Source: Lachnospiraceae bacterium (GTDB lineage: Bacteria; Bacillota; Clostridia; Lachnospirales; Lachnospiraceae). From it: 64,000 bases of DNA. Positions within the stretch are counted from its first letter, which is position 1. Every line of letters starts with the position of its first letter. The notes below the pieces were generated by a model. That model searched no databases and had not been told where the DNA came from. It saw only the letters and a list, made by a program, of their open reading frames with translations. Shown here piece by piece: positions 17,239-26,493 of the stretch. Location of the stretch: the NCBI GenBank assembly GCA_017938315.1, contig JAGBBV010000020.1, forward strand, positions 124,001-188,000, read 5' to 3'. Position numbers and translations under genes: made by a program.

Positions 17239-17610
17239 ATGAACTATCAGGTAAGCGAAAGAAGAATCAGAAACAATAAATTAAGAAGAAGACGTCAATT
17301 GAAAAATAATATTATGAAATTTGTTTTAACACTCATGTTGATTTCTTGTTTATCCGTATGTTTTTTCAGTTTTAAAACAAAAGCGCAATCAAATGATGCT
17401 GAAATATCTTATAAATATTATAAAAGCATTTCCGTAAACACAGGAGATACCTTATGGGATTATGCAGCCCAATATGCAGATGAAGCATTTTATGATTCTT
17501 ATGAAAGTTATATTAATGAAGTAATAAATATTAATGCATTATCCGATGACTCCATTATATCCGGACAGTCAATTATAATTCCTTATTATAGTAAAGACTT
17601 TATAGGCTAA
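17239..17610 (+). CDS. YneA-like SOS cell-division inhibitor with LysM domain
   Basis: YneA of Bacillus is a LexA-controlled membrane-anchored LysM protein that delays septation after DNA damage. This 123-residue product has a basic N-terminus, one membrane helix at about residues 26-45, and a C-terminal LysM-like domain (SISVNTGDTLWDYAAQYAD ... GQSIIIPYY). The divergent pairing with lexA and the LexA-box-like sites over its promoter support the role. Sequence similarity alone would only justify calling it a LysM protein. GAGAGGAG precedes the ATG. A hairpin shared with the recombinase gene ends the transcript. Confidence 0.8.
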   Translation: MNYQVSERRIRNNKLRRRRQLKNNIMKFVLTLMLISCLSVCFFSFKTKAQSNDAEISYKYYKSISVNTGDTLWDYAAQYADEAFYDSYESYINEVININALSDDSIISGQSIIIPYYSKDFIG

Positions 17611-17616
17611 TAATAA

Positions 17617-17650
17617 AAAATAAAGGCATCCAAATGGATGCCTTTATTTT
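17617..17650. terminator. Bidirectional terminator between the YneA-like and recombinase genes
   Basis: AATAAAGGCATCC pairs with GGATGCCTTTATT around the loop AAAT, with a T-run on one side and an A-run on the other. The recombinase stop codon lies inside the right arm. Confidence 0.85.
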
Positions 17651-18696
17651 TCACGAAGTTTCACTGCCTTTGCCGCCATACGTCGCCTACCATCTTCCAG
17701 TGCTGCATAATGTTTTCTTGTGGTATTTACATCTTTATGTCCAAGTACATCTGCCACCAGATAGATATCACCGGTTTCCCGGTAAAGTGTAGTACCATAT
17801 GTACTTCGCAGTTTATGGGGGGTGATTTTCTTTAAGTTTGTAACTGTTGAAGCATATTTTTTCACTAGGTTTTCTACAGCACGCACCGTAATACGTCTGT
17901 TTTGAATGGATAAAAATAATGCATTTTCATGTCCCTCAAGGGGAATGGTATGATGCCTCTTTTCCAAGTAATCATGTAATGCTTCAGCAACTTCTTCTCC
18001 AAAGTAAATAACTGTTTCATAGCCACCTTTTCTACGGATTTTTATGCCATTGTTTTTAAAATCAACATCATTAATATCAAGACCGACACACTCAGAAACA
18101 CGGATACCGGTTCCAAGCAGAAGAGTAAGAAGTGCAACATCTCTGATTTTGGTCTTTCCGTGATATTTAAGCTGACTTTTAGTGAGTTTCGTCCCTTCCT
18201 CTACCTGGTCAAGTAACATAGCTACTTCATCCACATCCAATCTGATAATTTCTTTCTCGTGAAGCTTTGGAAGGGGCACAAGTGCAGCAGGATTTGATTT
18301 AATTAACTCTGCACAAAAATAATAATTATAAAAGCTTTTTAATGCAGAAAGTTTTCTCTTTTTCCCGCGTTCATTGTTTGTATATTCTTTGCCATCTTTT
18401 ACATAGAATGTAATATAATCCAAATATTCTTCTATATCTTCCCTGGTAATCTGATCTAACAACGTAATAGGGAATTCTTCAATCTCCATTTTAGAACACA
18501 CACTATTATGTCCATGCATAAATTCAAAAAAGACCCGCAAATCATAGGCATATGCTAATCGTGTCCTTGATGAGGTATATTCCTGTATTCCTCTAAAAAA
18601 TTGTTTACAAAAGGATGGAAGAGTACTTAGCACTTCCCGCATACGCATAGTATTGATATTATTTTGTTCATCATGATAATTTTTACTGTTTTCCAA
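17644..18696 (-). CDS. XerS-like tyrosine recombinase
   Basis: This 350-residue site-specific recombinase has all catalytic residues: R199 (GTGIRVSE), K223 (RRKGG), H294 and R297 (HKLRSTY), H320 (LGHKD) and Y330 (KHYAAL). Size and layout, with a long N-terminal core-binding domain, resemble the single recombinase XerS of streptococci rather than XerC/XerD, so a role in chromosome dimer resolution is likely. The start is TTG 18696 with GGAG overlapping the ttcA stop, 7 bases away. I see no attachment sites, transposase or phage genes nearby. A dif site could not be located by eye. Confidence 0.78.
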   Translation of the reverse strand: MENSKNYHDEQNNINTMRMREVLSTLPSFCKQFFRGIQEYTSSRTRLAYAYDLRVFFEFMHGHNSVCSKMEIEEFPITLLDQITREDIEEYLDYITFYVKDGKEYTNNERGKKRKLSALKSFYNYYFCAELIKSNPAALVPLPKLHEKEIIRLDVDEVAMLLDQVEEGTKLTKSQLKYHGKTKIRDVALLTLLLGTGIRVSECVGLDINDVDFKNNGIKIRRKGGYETVIYFGEEVAEALHDYLEKRHHTIPLEGHENALFLSIQNRRITVRAVENLVKKYASTVTNLKKITPHKLRSTYGTTLYRETGDIYLVADVLGHKDVNTTRKHYAALEDGRRRMAAKAVKLREK

Positions 18697-18703
18697 TTGT
18701 AAT

Positions 18704-19420
18704 TCACTCCAATTTATATTGGTCTATTCCTGTTTGTATTGCTGTAAACATTCTTTCTTTTACACCCGGATTTTCCAGATTTAATTGTCGCAAAAGTTGT
18801 TTGATATATTCACGTTTCGTATGTCCATCTGCCGGACAGGGGCTTTTCACAACAGGCACTTCATACTTATTTATAAATCCAATTACATCTGCCTCCTGCA
18901 TATACATCAGCGGCCTAATTACCGTTAAGTCCATTCTATCAAGATAGGTAACAGGTGCGAAGGTATGAAATCTACCTTCAAAAATCAGCGACATAAGCAT
19001 TGTTTCAATTACATCATCTTTATGATGTGCATATGCAACTTTGTTGCAGCCTGCCGATTTAATAGCTTCATTCAGTGCACCCTTTCTCATTTTTGCACAC
19101 AAGGAGCAGGGATTACTTTCTTTTCTTTGATTAAAAATAACATCAGCGATATCTGTTTTTACAATTGTATAAGGAACTTCAAGTTGTTCACATATTTCCT
19201 TAATCTTATCTAAATTCAAATTGTCAAACCCCAAATCAACAGTCACCGCATGGATCGTAAATGGAATAGGGTAGAAGCGCTTGAGACCATGAAGTCCATA
19301 TAATAATGTAAGACTATCCTTACCTCCGGATATTCCCACCGCTATATGGTCATTTTCTTCAATCATATGATAATCATCTACAGCTCGTCTGATATAACTT
19401 AACACCTGTTGTAATTTCAT
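18704..19420 (-). CDS. ttcA: TtcA-like tRNA 2-thiocytidine synthetase
   Basis: TtcA is an iron-sulfur PP-loop enzyme that adds sulfur to cytidine 32 of some tRNAs. The 238-residue protein has the PP-loop motif GISGGKDSLTLLYGL, the CxxC pair in NPCSLCAKMRKGAL, and AYAHHKDDVIETMLMS. A further cysteine occurs in VVKSPCPADGHTKRE. CGGAGGAA precedes the ATG. It is seven bases upstream of the recombinase gene on the same strand, and divergent from the AI-2E-family gene. A related U34 or s2C modification enzyme is possible, but the CxxC layout favours TtcA. Confidence 0.85.
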   Translation of the reverse strand: MKLQQVLSYIRRAVDDYHMIEENDHIAVGISGGKDSLTLLYGLHGLKRFYPIPFTIHAVTVDLGFDNLNLDKIKEICEQLEVPYTIVKTDIADVIFNQRKESNPCSLCAKMRKGALNEAIKSAGCNKVAYAHHKDDVIETMLMSLIFEGRFHTFAPVTYLDRMDLTVIRPLMYMQEADVIGFINKYEVPVVKSPCPADGHTKREYIKQLLRQLNLENPGVKERMFTAIQTGIDQYKLE

Positions 19421-19500
19421 AATTCCTCCGAAACTAATGTTAAAATCATATTAATTTTATCACATTTATGAAATATTCCATAGTATCTTTGTTCAAAAAA

Positions 19501-19509
19501 TGATATACT
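19501..19509 (+). promoter_or_regulatory. Extended -10 promoter element before the AI-2E family gene
   Basis: TGATATACT is an extended -10 (TG-n-TATACT). The sequence 17 bases upstream (TAGTAT) is a poor -35, which is usual for extended -10 promoters. Confidence 0.5.
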
Positions 19510-19562
19510 AAATTATAAATTTTTATGTAAATTTCTACAATAGATATAAGGGGTTATACATC

Positions 19563-20879
19563 ATGAAATTTAATATCGAAAAAAAATACATTATTATAGG
19601 GCTGATATCTTTTCTGGTAATTGCTGCCTCTATCTGTTTTTATTATATTGTTTTTCATGCAGATAGTTTCTTTGACAAGTTAGATACATTATATGTTATT
19701 GCAAGTCCTGTTGTATATGGCATAATTGTAGCATATCTGCTTACCCCGATTGTTAATTTCTTTGAAAAAAAATTTCTTATATCAATTTTCACACGTAAAA
19801 GTCCATTAAATGCTAATAAGAAAAAATACATGCGATTAATTTCCGTCACCCTGACATTAATCATCGTATTTCTATTTTTATATGCCTTTTTCTCGATTTT
19901 AATTCCGAACATAATTACCAGTATCAAGAATATTTCTTCAAAAGTTCCCGGTTATGTACAGAACTTAAATTATTGGAGTAATAAATTTTTAAATGATAAT
20001 CCTTCAATTGAAAAAGTCACTTTACAAATAGTGGATTTATATTCTGAAGAGTTTAATAATTACTTAAATAACAGTATTATACCGCAAATGGAATCGTTAT
20101 TAAAAACGGTATCATTAAGTCTGATTAGTGTTTTAAAATCTCTTTGGAATCTGATAATAGGGCTTGTTATTTCCATTTATGTTTTATTCAGTAAGGAAAC
20201 CTTTTCCTGTCAATCTAAAAAAATAGCTTATGCATTATTTTCAACAAAAAATGCAAATCAAATAATTAGTGACACACGCTTTGTCAGCGAAACTTTTATC
20301 GGTTTTATCAGTGGAAAAATAGTTGATTCATTTATTATCGGCTGTATCTGTTTTGCCGGTACAACCATATTACAGTTGCCATACCCCCTGTTGATCAGTG
20401 TTATTGTTGGTGTAACCAATGTAATCCCGTTTTTCGGTCCATACCTGGGAGCAATCCCATGTGCTCTTTTAATTTTAATGGAAAATCCAATTCAAAGCTT
20501 ATATTTCATCATCTTTATCTTTTTATTACAACAGCTTGATGGTAATGTTATCGGTCCAAAAATATTAGGAGAATCTACCGGCTTATCAGGATTTTGGGTC
20601 ATCTTTTCTATCACCATATTCGGTGGTTGGTTAGGTGTTCCCGGCATGATTATCGGAGTACCTTTCTTTGCAGTTGTATATGCAATGATAAAACGATACA
20701 CAGAGAAAAAATTAAAAAAACGTGGCCTTCCATTACCTACAAATGATTACTTAAATGTGAAAAAAATTGATGAAAACAATGTTTTAATTCATCGGAATAT
20801 AAATGATAACAAAAAATTCTTTTCCTTTTCATTTATCAAAAAAAAGAAAAGCACAGAAGGCGATGAGGAGCAGAAGTAG
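19563..20879 (+). CDS. AI-2E family transporter
   Basis: The 438-residue protein has about eight membrane segments and the family sequences [66 protein letters not shown] and [21 protein letters not shown]. Members export varied substrates, and some act as Na+(Li+)/H+ antiporters. The AI-2 link of the family name should not be taken as function. A basic cytoplasmic tail of about 60 residues ends the protein. The start has AAGGGG upstream. dtd begins two bases after its stop. Confidence 0.88.
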   Translation: MKFNIEKKYIIIGLISFLVIAASICFYYIVFHADSFFDKLDTLYVIASPVVYGIIVAYLLTPIVNFFEKKFLISIFTRKSPLNANKKKYMRLISVTLTLIIVFLFLYAFFSILIPNIITSIKNISSKVPGYVQNLNYWSNKFLNDNPSIEKVTLQIVDLYSEEFNNYLNNSIIPQMESLLKTVSLSLISVLKSLWNLIIGLVISIYVLFSKETFSCQSKKIAYALFSTKNANQIISDTRFVSETFIGFISGKIVDSFIIGCICFAGTTILQLPYPLLISVIVGVTNVIPFFGPYLGAIPCALLILMENPIQSLYFIIFIFLLQQLDGNVIGPKILGESTGLSGFWVIFSITIFGGWLGVPGMIIGVPFFAVVYAMIKRYTEKKLKKRGLPLPTNDYLNVKKIDENNVLIHRNINDNKKFFSFSFIKKKKSTEGDEEQK

Positions 20880-20881
20880 TA

Positions 20882-21334
20882 ATGAAATTTATAATACAAC
20901 GTGTAAACAAAGCCTCTGTCTGCGTCGAAAACAAAATTGTAGGGGCAATAAATAAAGGTTATGTTGTTTTTGTGGGTATAAGTAGTACAGATACACCTGA
21001 AATTGCAGATAAAATGATATCAAAATTACTAAAATTAAGGATTTTCGAGGATGAAAACGGCAAAACAAATTTAGATATCAAATCTACTAATGGAGAATTG
21101 TTAATTATTTCACAATTTACTTTGTATGCAGATTGTCGCAAAGGAAATCGCCCGTCATTTACCAATGCAGGTTCTCCTGAACTTGCAAATGAATTATATG
21201 AGTATATTATATGTAAATGCCAAGAAGAAATTGAACATGTAAATCACGGTATTTTTGGTGCACATATGTTAGTTTCTCTTGAAAACAACGGTCCATTTAC
21301 TATAGTGTTAGATTCAGATGAGATTATCAAATAA
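20882..21334 (+). CDS. dtd: D-aminoacyl-tRNA deacylase
   Basis: Dtd hydrolyses D-amino acids wrongly attached to tRNA. The 150-residue protein has the family sequences [41 protein letters not shown] (active-site SQFTLY) and the cross-subunit loop [16 protein letters not shown] lies upstream of ATG 20882, inside the transporter gene. It is probably co-transcribed with the transporter and the following small gene. Confidence 0.95.
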   Translation: MKFIIQRVNKASVCVENKIVGAINKGYVVFVGISSTDTPEIADKMISKLLKLRIFEDENGKTNLDIKSTNGELLIISQFTLYADCRKGNRPSFTNAGSPELANELYEYIICKCQEEIEHVNHGIFGAHMLVSLENNGPFTIVLDSDEIIK

Positions 21335-21355
21335 GCAAATATATGGAGTATTTAT

Positions 21356-21598
21356 ATGAAAATGATGATATTTCTTATTTTTGCGTTTTTAATAATTGTT
21401 TATGTATATACCTTTGTAAAAATACGCAAAAGAAGACGTGCAAATACAAAAAGCGCTGTGTTAGAATTTAATCAAAAATATCATGGCAAGAAAAAAACAG
21501 ATATTCAAAACACACAATTGGATTTAAATTATAAAAAATATATTACTAAATATAATAGTTCAATCGATTATATTAATAAAGATGATTTGTTGACATAA
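21356..21598 (+). CDS. hypothetical small membrane-anchored protein
   Basis: The 80-residue product starts with one hydrophobic helix (residues about 3-21), then a very basic stretch (KIRKRRRANTK) and a polar lysine/asparagine-rich tail. This is the layout of a type I-less, N-terminal anchor with a cytoplasmic tail. No family is recognised. ATATGGAG precedes ATG 21356, and it follows dtd by 21 bases. Confidence 0.55.
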   Translation: MKMMIFLIFAFLIIVYVYTFVKIRKRRRANTKSAVLEFNQKYHGKKKTDIQNTQLDLNYKKYITKYNSSIDYINKDDLLT

Positions 21599-21639
21599 TA
21601 TTTTTATGTAAACATACTGCATATTATGATTCCATGTAT

Positions 21640-21673
21640 AACTATTCGTTAAACTTGTGTTTTGCGAATAGTT
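21640..21673. repeat. Inverted repeat (hairpin) without T-run
   Basis: AACTATTCG (21640-21648) pairs with CGAATAGTT (21665-21673) around a 16-base loop. No T-run follows. It lies just before the bidirectional terminator and may be part of the 3' end of the small plus-strand gene. Confidence 0.5.
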
Positions 21674-21691
21674 GTATATCACTTGTCAAAC

Positions 21692-21728
21692 AAAAAACCC
21701 TTCAATGCGAAGGGTTTTCCTTTTTATT
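21692..21728. terminator. Bidirectional terminator between two convergent genes
   Basis: AAAAACCCTTC pairs with GAAGGGTTTT around AATGC, with T-rich sequence on the plus side and A-rich sequence on the other. It serves the dtd transcript and the kinase-like gene that ends at 21724. Confidence 0.85.
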
Positions 21729-22350
21729 TATTTTTACTCTCAAAATCTTCAATATACTGGATAATCAGCTTTGCTGTCCCCTCAACACCGAGAACACTAC
21801 TATTAATGCAAAGGTCATAGCTGTCTGCACGTCCCCATTTCTTCGAGGAATAGTAATTGTAATAGCTCTGACGCTGTTTATCCTTCTTATTGCACATGTC
21901 ACGGGCTTTAGAAGCATCTACACTATATTTTTCCATAATGCGCTTCACTTTAGTGTCTTCATCACCATAAATAAAGATATGGACACAATTCTTTACATCA
22001 TTTAATGCATAATCAGCACAACGGCCTACTATCACGCAAGGACCTTCACTTGCAATCTTTTTAATGGTATCAAACTGTGCCAGGAATACTTTATGACTAA
22101 TTGGCATGTCAACAAAATGTGATGCATTATATCCAAATGAATATGTATCCATAACAAGATTATAAAGGAAAGAGCTTGTAGGTCTTTCATCATGATTTTC
22201 TAACATTTCTTCACAAAAACCACTCTCTTTCGCTGCTCTCGAAAGGAGTTCCTTATCATAACATTCTATTCCAAAATAAGCTGCTACTTTCTGTCCGATT
22301 TCTCTTCCTGCAGATCCAAATTGCCTTCCGATTGTAATAACTGTATTCAT
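21724..22350 (-). CDS. Cytidylate kinase-like family protein
   Basis: The 208-residue P-loop protein belongs to the cytidylate-kinase-like group common in Clostridia: TIGRQFGSAGREIGQKVA (P-loop-like), CYDKELLSRAAKESG, CVIVGRCADYAL, RIMEKYSVDASKARDMCNKKDKQRQSYYNYY, and DSYDLCINSSVLG. It lacks the strict Walker A of true Cmk, so the substrate is unknown. ATG 22350 is chosen because GGGAGG lies 10 bases upstream, whereas an in-frame TTG further up overlaps that site. It is a single-gene unit between terminators. Confidence 0.82.
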   Translation of the reverse strand: MNTVITIGRQFGSAGREIGQKVAAYFGIECYDKELLSRAAKESGFCEEMLENHDERPTSSFLYNLVMDTYSFGYNASHFVDMPISHKVFLAQFDTIKKIASEGPCVIVGRCADYALNDVKNCVHIFIYGDEDTKVKRIMEKYSVDASKARDMCNKKDKQRQSYYNYYSSKKWGRADSYDLCINSSVLGVEGTAKLIIQYIEDFESKNK

Positions 22351-22459
22351 AGGCGGTATACCTCCCAGCAAATCTTCTTATATATATTATACAAAAAAAG
22401 TGTCCATAATTCAATCTGTTCCTAAATAAAGTATATATTTCTTTTCAATATACAATTAA

Positions 22460-22496
22460 TAAAAAAGTGCTATTAGGATTTTAACCTAATAGCACT
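22460..22496 (-). terminator. Rho-independent terminator after cstA
   Basis: On the minus strand a perfect 12-bp stem (AGTGCTATTAGG / CCTAATAGCACT, 22466-22477 with 22485-22496) is followed by UUUUUU. It lies 22 bases beyond the cstA stop. Confidence 0.92.
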
Positions 22497-22518
22497 CTCT
22501 TCTACTTATATATAAGTC

Positions 22519-24228
22519 TTATTTAACTTCCTTCTTGCCTAATAAAACTTTACCACCATCAATGATAAGAATGATAGCTAAAATAACAAGAGGAACAATA
22601 ATTACACTCTGCAGAACATTTGTAAACATCTGTGTTCCATCTAAGCCACCTTTAATAATTGCAGATACGTTTGTCTTAAATGTAAAGAATAAAGATGTAA
22701 TGGTTGCACATGCCATGAATACGATAGGGAAATAAAGCATCTTATTATTCTTACCAATCTTCTTCAAGTATGCTGCAAGTGCAAGGAATGCAGGAACTGC
22801 TACTAACTGGTTAGCAGCACCGAATAAAGGCCATACCTTTGTGTATCCTGCAAGACAGAGGATAAAACCAAATACAGCTGTAACAATAGTTGCAACATAC
22901 ATATTTTCAAGTTTCAACTTCTTGCCAATTTCTGTTCCTGCAAATAATTCCTGGAACATGAAACGGCCAAGTCTTGTACCTGTATCTAAGGATGTTAAAC
23001 AGAAGCAGCTTACAGCTAACATGATAATTGTCTTAGTAGCTGCAACAGCACCTTCACCAAGTCCGATAGTTGCAAAGAAGTTAGAAATTGCTGTACCAAA
23101 AATGATAGTAGGTGAAATTGCTTCTAAGCCTAAAGCTTCTTTAACAGCAGCCTGAGAACCATCTACAGAAAGTGTTCCAATTGCAATTAAAGAAATAACT
23201 GCAAGTACACATTCAATTAACATGGAACCATAACCAACGATTAAAGCATCTTTTTCATTTTCAATCTGCTTAGATGTTGTACCGGAAGCAATCAATGAAT
23301 GGAAACCGGAAATCGCACCACAAGCAATTGTAATGAATAATGTAGGGAATAAATAACTTCCGCCTACAGCAAATCCTGTAAATGCAGGAGTTGTAAATGT
23401 TGTAGATGCAGGATCTACAATAGTAGCACCGATAATACCGATAACAGCTGCAGCCATCATGAAGTAAAGAAGGAATGAGCTTAAGTAATCTCTGGGCTGT
23501 AACAGAATCCATACAGGTGTTACAGAAGCAATAATAATATAAATAAATACAAAGAGAATCCAAGCATTCTTAGATGCATTTATAGGACAAGCAAGACCGA
23601 TTGCAACACATGCTACCAGTAAAACAACACCAAGAACAGTTGCTACTGCCATAGGTGCATTCTTTCTGTAAACAAGGAAACCAAATGCAATAGCAAGAGG
23701 AATAAACAGTAAAGATGCTGTTGCAACAGAACCGTTACTTTCACTTCCGCCATGGCTTGCACCAATAAAGCTGTTTGCTACGATATCTGCAAATGCTGCA
23801 ATTACAAGAAGTAATACGAGCCAAGCAAATACAGTAAACAGAATTCTTGATTTGCGGCCGATGTTATCTTCGATAACTTCACCCAATGACTTACCTTCAT
23901 GACGCATGGAAACGAATAACGCACCAAAGTCCTGAACAGCTCCGAAGAAGATACCACCAATTACAATCCATAAGAAACAAGGTACCCATCCGAAGAATGC
24001 TGCCTGAATAGGTCCGTTGATAGGGCCTGCACCGGCAATTGATGAAAAGTGATGTCCCATTAAAACAGGTGTTTTTGCAGGACAGTAGTCTACACCGTCT
24101 TCAAATTCATAAGCAGGTGTTTTACGTTCGGGGTCGATTCCCCATGTCTTAGCAAGGTAACGTCCGTATGTAAGATAGGCAACAACGAAAATTACGATTG
24201 CTAAAATGATTAATAATAATGCGCTCAC
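22519..24228 (-). CDS. cstA: CstA family carbon starvation protein (peptide/pyruvate transporter)
   Basis: CstA/BtsT proteins are membrane carriers for peptides or pyruvate that are induced by carbon starvation. The 569-residue protein has many membrane segments and the family hallmarks YGRYLAKTWGIDPERKTPAY, GHHFSSIAGAGPINGPIQAA, FGALFVSMRHEGKSLGEVI, SGFHSLIASGTTSKQIENE and SCFCLTSLDTGTRLGRFM. The start is GTG 24228 with a strong AGGAGGAG. It is shorter than E. coli CstA (about 700 residues), as usual in Firmicutes. It has its own terminator, and a dyad lies just upstream. The substrate cannot be told from sequence. Confidence 0.9.
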   Translation of the reverse strand: MSALLLIILAIVIFVVAYLTYGRYLAKTWGIDPERKTPAYEFEDGVDYCPAKTPVLMGHHFSSIAGAGPINGPIQAAFFGWVPCFLWIVIGGIFFGAVQDFGALFVSMRHEGKSLGEVIEDNIGRKSRILFTVFAWLVLLLVIAAFADIVANSFIGASHGGSESNGSVATASLLFIPLAIAFGFLVYRKNAPMAVATVLGVVLLVACVAIGLACPINASKNAWILFVFIYIIIASVTPVWILLQPRDYLSSFLLYFMMAAAVIGIIGATIVDPASTTFTTPAFTGFAVGGSYLFPTLFITIACGAISGFHSLIASGTTSKQIENEKDALIVGYGSMLIECVLAVISLIAIGTLSVDGSQAAVKEALGLEAISPTIIFGTAISNFFATIGLGEGAVAATKTIIMLAVSCFCLTSLDTGTRLGRFMFQELFAGTEIGKKLKLENMYVATIVTAVFGFILCLAGYTKVWPLFGAANQLVAVPAFLALAAYLKKIGKNNKMLYFPIVFMACATITSLFFTFKTNVSAIIKGGLDGTQMFTNVLQSVIIVPLVILAIILIIDGGKVLLGKKEVK

Positions 24229-24284
24229 AACAATCTCCTCCTATTTTTTAATTTTCTTTTGTGTTTTGAGCATTCTTATATAAA

Positions 24285-24303
24285 ACAAATGTCTCACATT
24301 TGT
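24285..24303. promoter_or_regulatory. Inverted repeat upstream of cstA
   Basis: ACAAATGT (24285-24292) and ACATTTGT (24296-24303) form a perfect 8-bp dyad with a 3-base centre. On the minus strand it is followed by TTTTATAT. It may be an operator of cstA or a weak terminator for the hypothetical gene that stops at 24312; the sequence does not decide. Confidence 0.4.
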
Positions 24304-24311
24304 ATATAAGC

Positions 24312-24911
24312 TTAAATATTTTCCTGTTTAAAAGGCTTCAGCCCTCTCTCTTCCATCACCTGGGAAAAAGTAGGCTTTCCGCTTTCAATATTATCAAATA
24401 CCTTTAAAAACATTTTCTTTTTATTTTTGCTGTGATAATTGCTTGCAAAACTCTTATCTTCTAACGAAATGGCAATAATACTTCCTTTTGAGTAACCACG
24501 GAAATTAAACCGATAACCTTTTTCAAAGTGATATTTTTTAATTTTTTTAATTATCTCTTTTGACAAGGATTTTTGAGAAATAATTACAACATTTAAATAG
24601 CTGTACATGTGATTCTTTTCCGGTAAAAGTTCATTCTTACGGACAAGCACCGGTTCCATATACTCTTCTATTATATTCACGGCTTCTTTCAGAGTTTCCT
24701 CATTACACTCTTCCGTTTCCAAAAATAATACATGATCATAACTTTTTGTTGACCACATATTTACCTCTCGAATCAATATGTACTTTTCAACCAATGAATA
24801 AAAAAGACCGTATGCCGGATATTCTTTTTCGTTTATTACGTATGGCTGATAAATATTAAAACTACCCGAATAATTCAGCAAAAGACTATCCAGATACTCT
24901 GCTGTTCCCAT
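24312..24911 (-). CDS. hypothetical protein
   Basis: I do not recognise this 199-residue soluble protein. It has no signal peptide or membrane helix. Features are aromatic-rich N-terminal sequence (YSGSFNIYQPYVINEKEYPAYG), an acidic middle (LFLETEECNEETLKEAVNIIEEYMEP) and a lysine-rich C-terminal third (KKIKKYHFEKGYRFNFRG, NYHSKNKKKMFL). AAGAGGTG supports ATG 24911; an in-frame GTG nine bases upstream overlaps that site and is rejected. It lies between rluD and cstA on the same strand. The upstream gap of 137 bases is AT-rich with no clear element. Confidence 0.65.
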   Translation of the reverse strand: MGTAEYLDSLLLNYSGSFNIYQPYVINEKEYPAYGLFYSLVEKYILIREVNMWSTKSYDHVLFLETEECNEETLKEAVNIIEEYMEPVLVRKNELLPEKNHMYSYLNVVIISQKSLSKEIIKKIKKYHFEKGYRFNFRGYSKGSIIAISLEDKSFASNYHSKNKKKMFLKVFDNIESGKPTFSQVMEERGLKPFKQENI

Positions 24912-25048
24912 GAAAAACACCTCTTGTATCTATATGATCGAGACAAATATTTTTATAGATAATATTTATAAAAAAATCGTAAAAAACATTAAATTTCTAG
25001 TAAAAATGATACCACGAATTATAACATATTTCAACAACAAAAGATAAA

Positions 25049-25969
25049 TTAGAGAATATTTACCAATTTCAAAAAATATTCCGGTAATGGTGCATCTGTT
25101 TCTATGTATTCTCCGGAAACGGGATGTATAAACCCCAATATTTTTGCATGTAGTGTCTGTCCTTGTAAATGGTATCGGTTTTCCTTTTTCCCGTAAACTT
25201 CATCACCCAGAAGCGGATGCCCGATATGAGCCATATGAACCCTGATTTGATGCGTGCGTCCTGTTTCTAAAATACATTCAACATAAGTATATTTTTCAAA
25301 CCGCTTTATCACTTTATAATGTGTGATTGCCTCTTTCCCGCCGTTTGAAACAACAGCCATCTTTTTTCTATCTATATGATGCCTTCCTATCAATGTATGT
25401 ATTGTTCCTTCATCATCTTTTAAAACACCGCATACAATGGCATGATAACGTCTAACTATAGTATGTTCTTTCAGCTGCTTAGCAATAGACGCATGTGCAT
25501 AATCATTTTTACATGCTATAACAGACCCTGTTGTATCCATGTCAATCCGATGAACAATGCCGGGACGCATGATTCCGTTAATTCCACTTAAATTACCGGC
25601 ACAATGGTATAATAATGCATTTACCAGTGTTCCGCTGTAATGACCTGCCGCCGGATGCACAACCATTCCTTTGGGCTTATTAACGATAATCACATCTGCA
25701 TCTTCATATAAAACAGATAATTCAATATTTTCAGGTGTTATATCGGGCGTAATCGCCGGTGGAACCCTTAATATAATTTCATCATCTATTTTTAACCGGT
25801 AATTTGCTTTTACCTTTTTTTCATTTACTGTAACACATTGCTCATCAATCAGTTTTTGCAGATATGACCGGGAAAGCGATTCCACCATCACTGTTAAGTA
25901 CTTATCAAGCCTTTCCCCTTCACTGTCCTCTGCTATTATAAAACTAAACACATTATATTTTTCATCCAT
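25049..25969 (-). CDS. RluD-like pseudouridine synthase
   Basis: The 306-residue protein has an N-terminal S4 domain (GERLDKYLTVMVESLSRSYLQKLI) and the RluA/RluD catalytic domain with VVHPAAGHYSGTLVNALLYH, the nucleophile motif VHRIDMDTTGSVIACK and RTHQIRVHMAHIGHPLLGDEVYG. RluD-type enzymes modify helix 69 of 23S rRNA in other bacteria; the Firmicute YlyB orthologue is less studied. It starts one base after the lspA stop. lspA-rluD is the classical Firmicute order. Confidence 0.92.
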   Translation of the reverse strand: MDEKYNVFSFIIAEDSEGERLDKYLTVMVESLSRSYLQKLIDEQCVTVNEKKVKANYRLKIDDEIILRVPPAITPDITPENIELSVLYEDADVIIVNKPKGMVVHPAAGHYSGTLVNALLYHCAGNLSGINGIMRPGIVHRIDMDTTGSVIACKNDYAHASIAKQLKEHTIVRRYHAIVCGVLKDDEGTIHTLIGRHHIDRKKMAVVSNGGKEAITHYKVIKRFEKYTYVECILETGRTHQIRVHMAHIGHPLLGDEVYGKKENRYHLQGQTLHAKILGFIHPVSGEYIETDAPLPEYFLKLVNIL

Positions 25970-25970
25970 A

Positions 25971-26492
25971 TTAGTTTAATTCCCGGAATTTCTTCTGTTT
26001 AAAGCTCAAAAAATAAAAATCATTATCTTTATAAATAAACAACACTTGAATAACTAAAATCACTGTTGCAAGCGTAACATATATATCGGCAACATTAAAT
26101 ATGGGAAAATTAATTAAAACAAAATAAATAAAATCCACCACATAATCGAGCCTAAGTCTGTCAATCATATTTCCGATTGCACCACCTGCAATCATGGTAA
26201 GTAATATATGCAAGCTGTTATATTTTTTATTTTCCGGTGTTTTTATGAGTACATAAATAATAACACCAAGAAAAATTACTGCGACAAAAACAAAAAAGAA
26301 TTTCTGGTTTTGAAGCATTCCAAATGCTGCGCCTTTATTTTCCAAGTAATTAAATTCAAGCACACCATCAATGATATTAAACGCTGGCTGATCTTTTAAT
26401 TTAATTACAGCAAGATATTTTGTGATCTGGTCACAGGCCACCAGAACCAGCAAAAAAATAAAATCTAAAATCAAAATTACACTCTTCTTCAT
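25971..26492 (-). CDS. lspA: Signal peptidase II (lipoprotein)
   Basis: LspA cleaves the signal peptide of prolipoproteins in the membrane. The 173-residue protein has four membrane helices and the catalytic aspartates in GAIGNMIDRLRLDYVVDFIYF and FNVADIYVTLA. Other motifs are DQITKYLAV and NYLENKGAAFG. The start lies one base after the aroB stop with GGAG just upstream. At least one candidate substrate, the carboxypeptidase at 30891-31883, is encoded in this window. Confidence 0.95.
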   Translation of the reverse strand: MKKSVILILDFIFLLVLVACDQITKYLAVIKLKDQPAFNIIDGVLEFNYLENKGAAFGMLQNQKFFFVFVAVIFLGVIIYVLIKTPENKKYNSLHILLTMIAGGAIGNMIDRLRLDYVVDFIYFVLINFPIFNVADIYVTLATVILVIQVLFIYKDNDFYFLSFKQKKFRELN

Positions 26493-26493
26493 T

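Noticed and set aside
17644..18696. Tyrosine recombinase as a phage or integron integrase
   Set aside because: No attachment repeats, phage genes, tRNA target or composition change lie around it. Its size and motifs fit a housekeeping XerS-like enzyme.
19563..20879. AI-2 quorum-sensing exporter
   Set aside because: The family name does not establish AI-2 transport, and no luxS or lsr genes are nearby.
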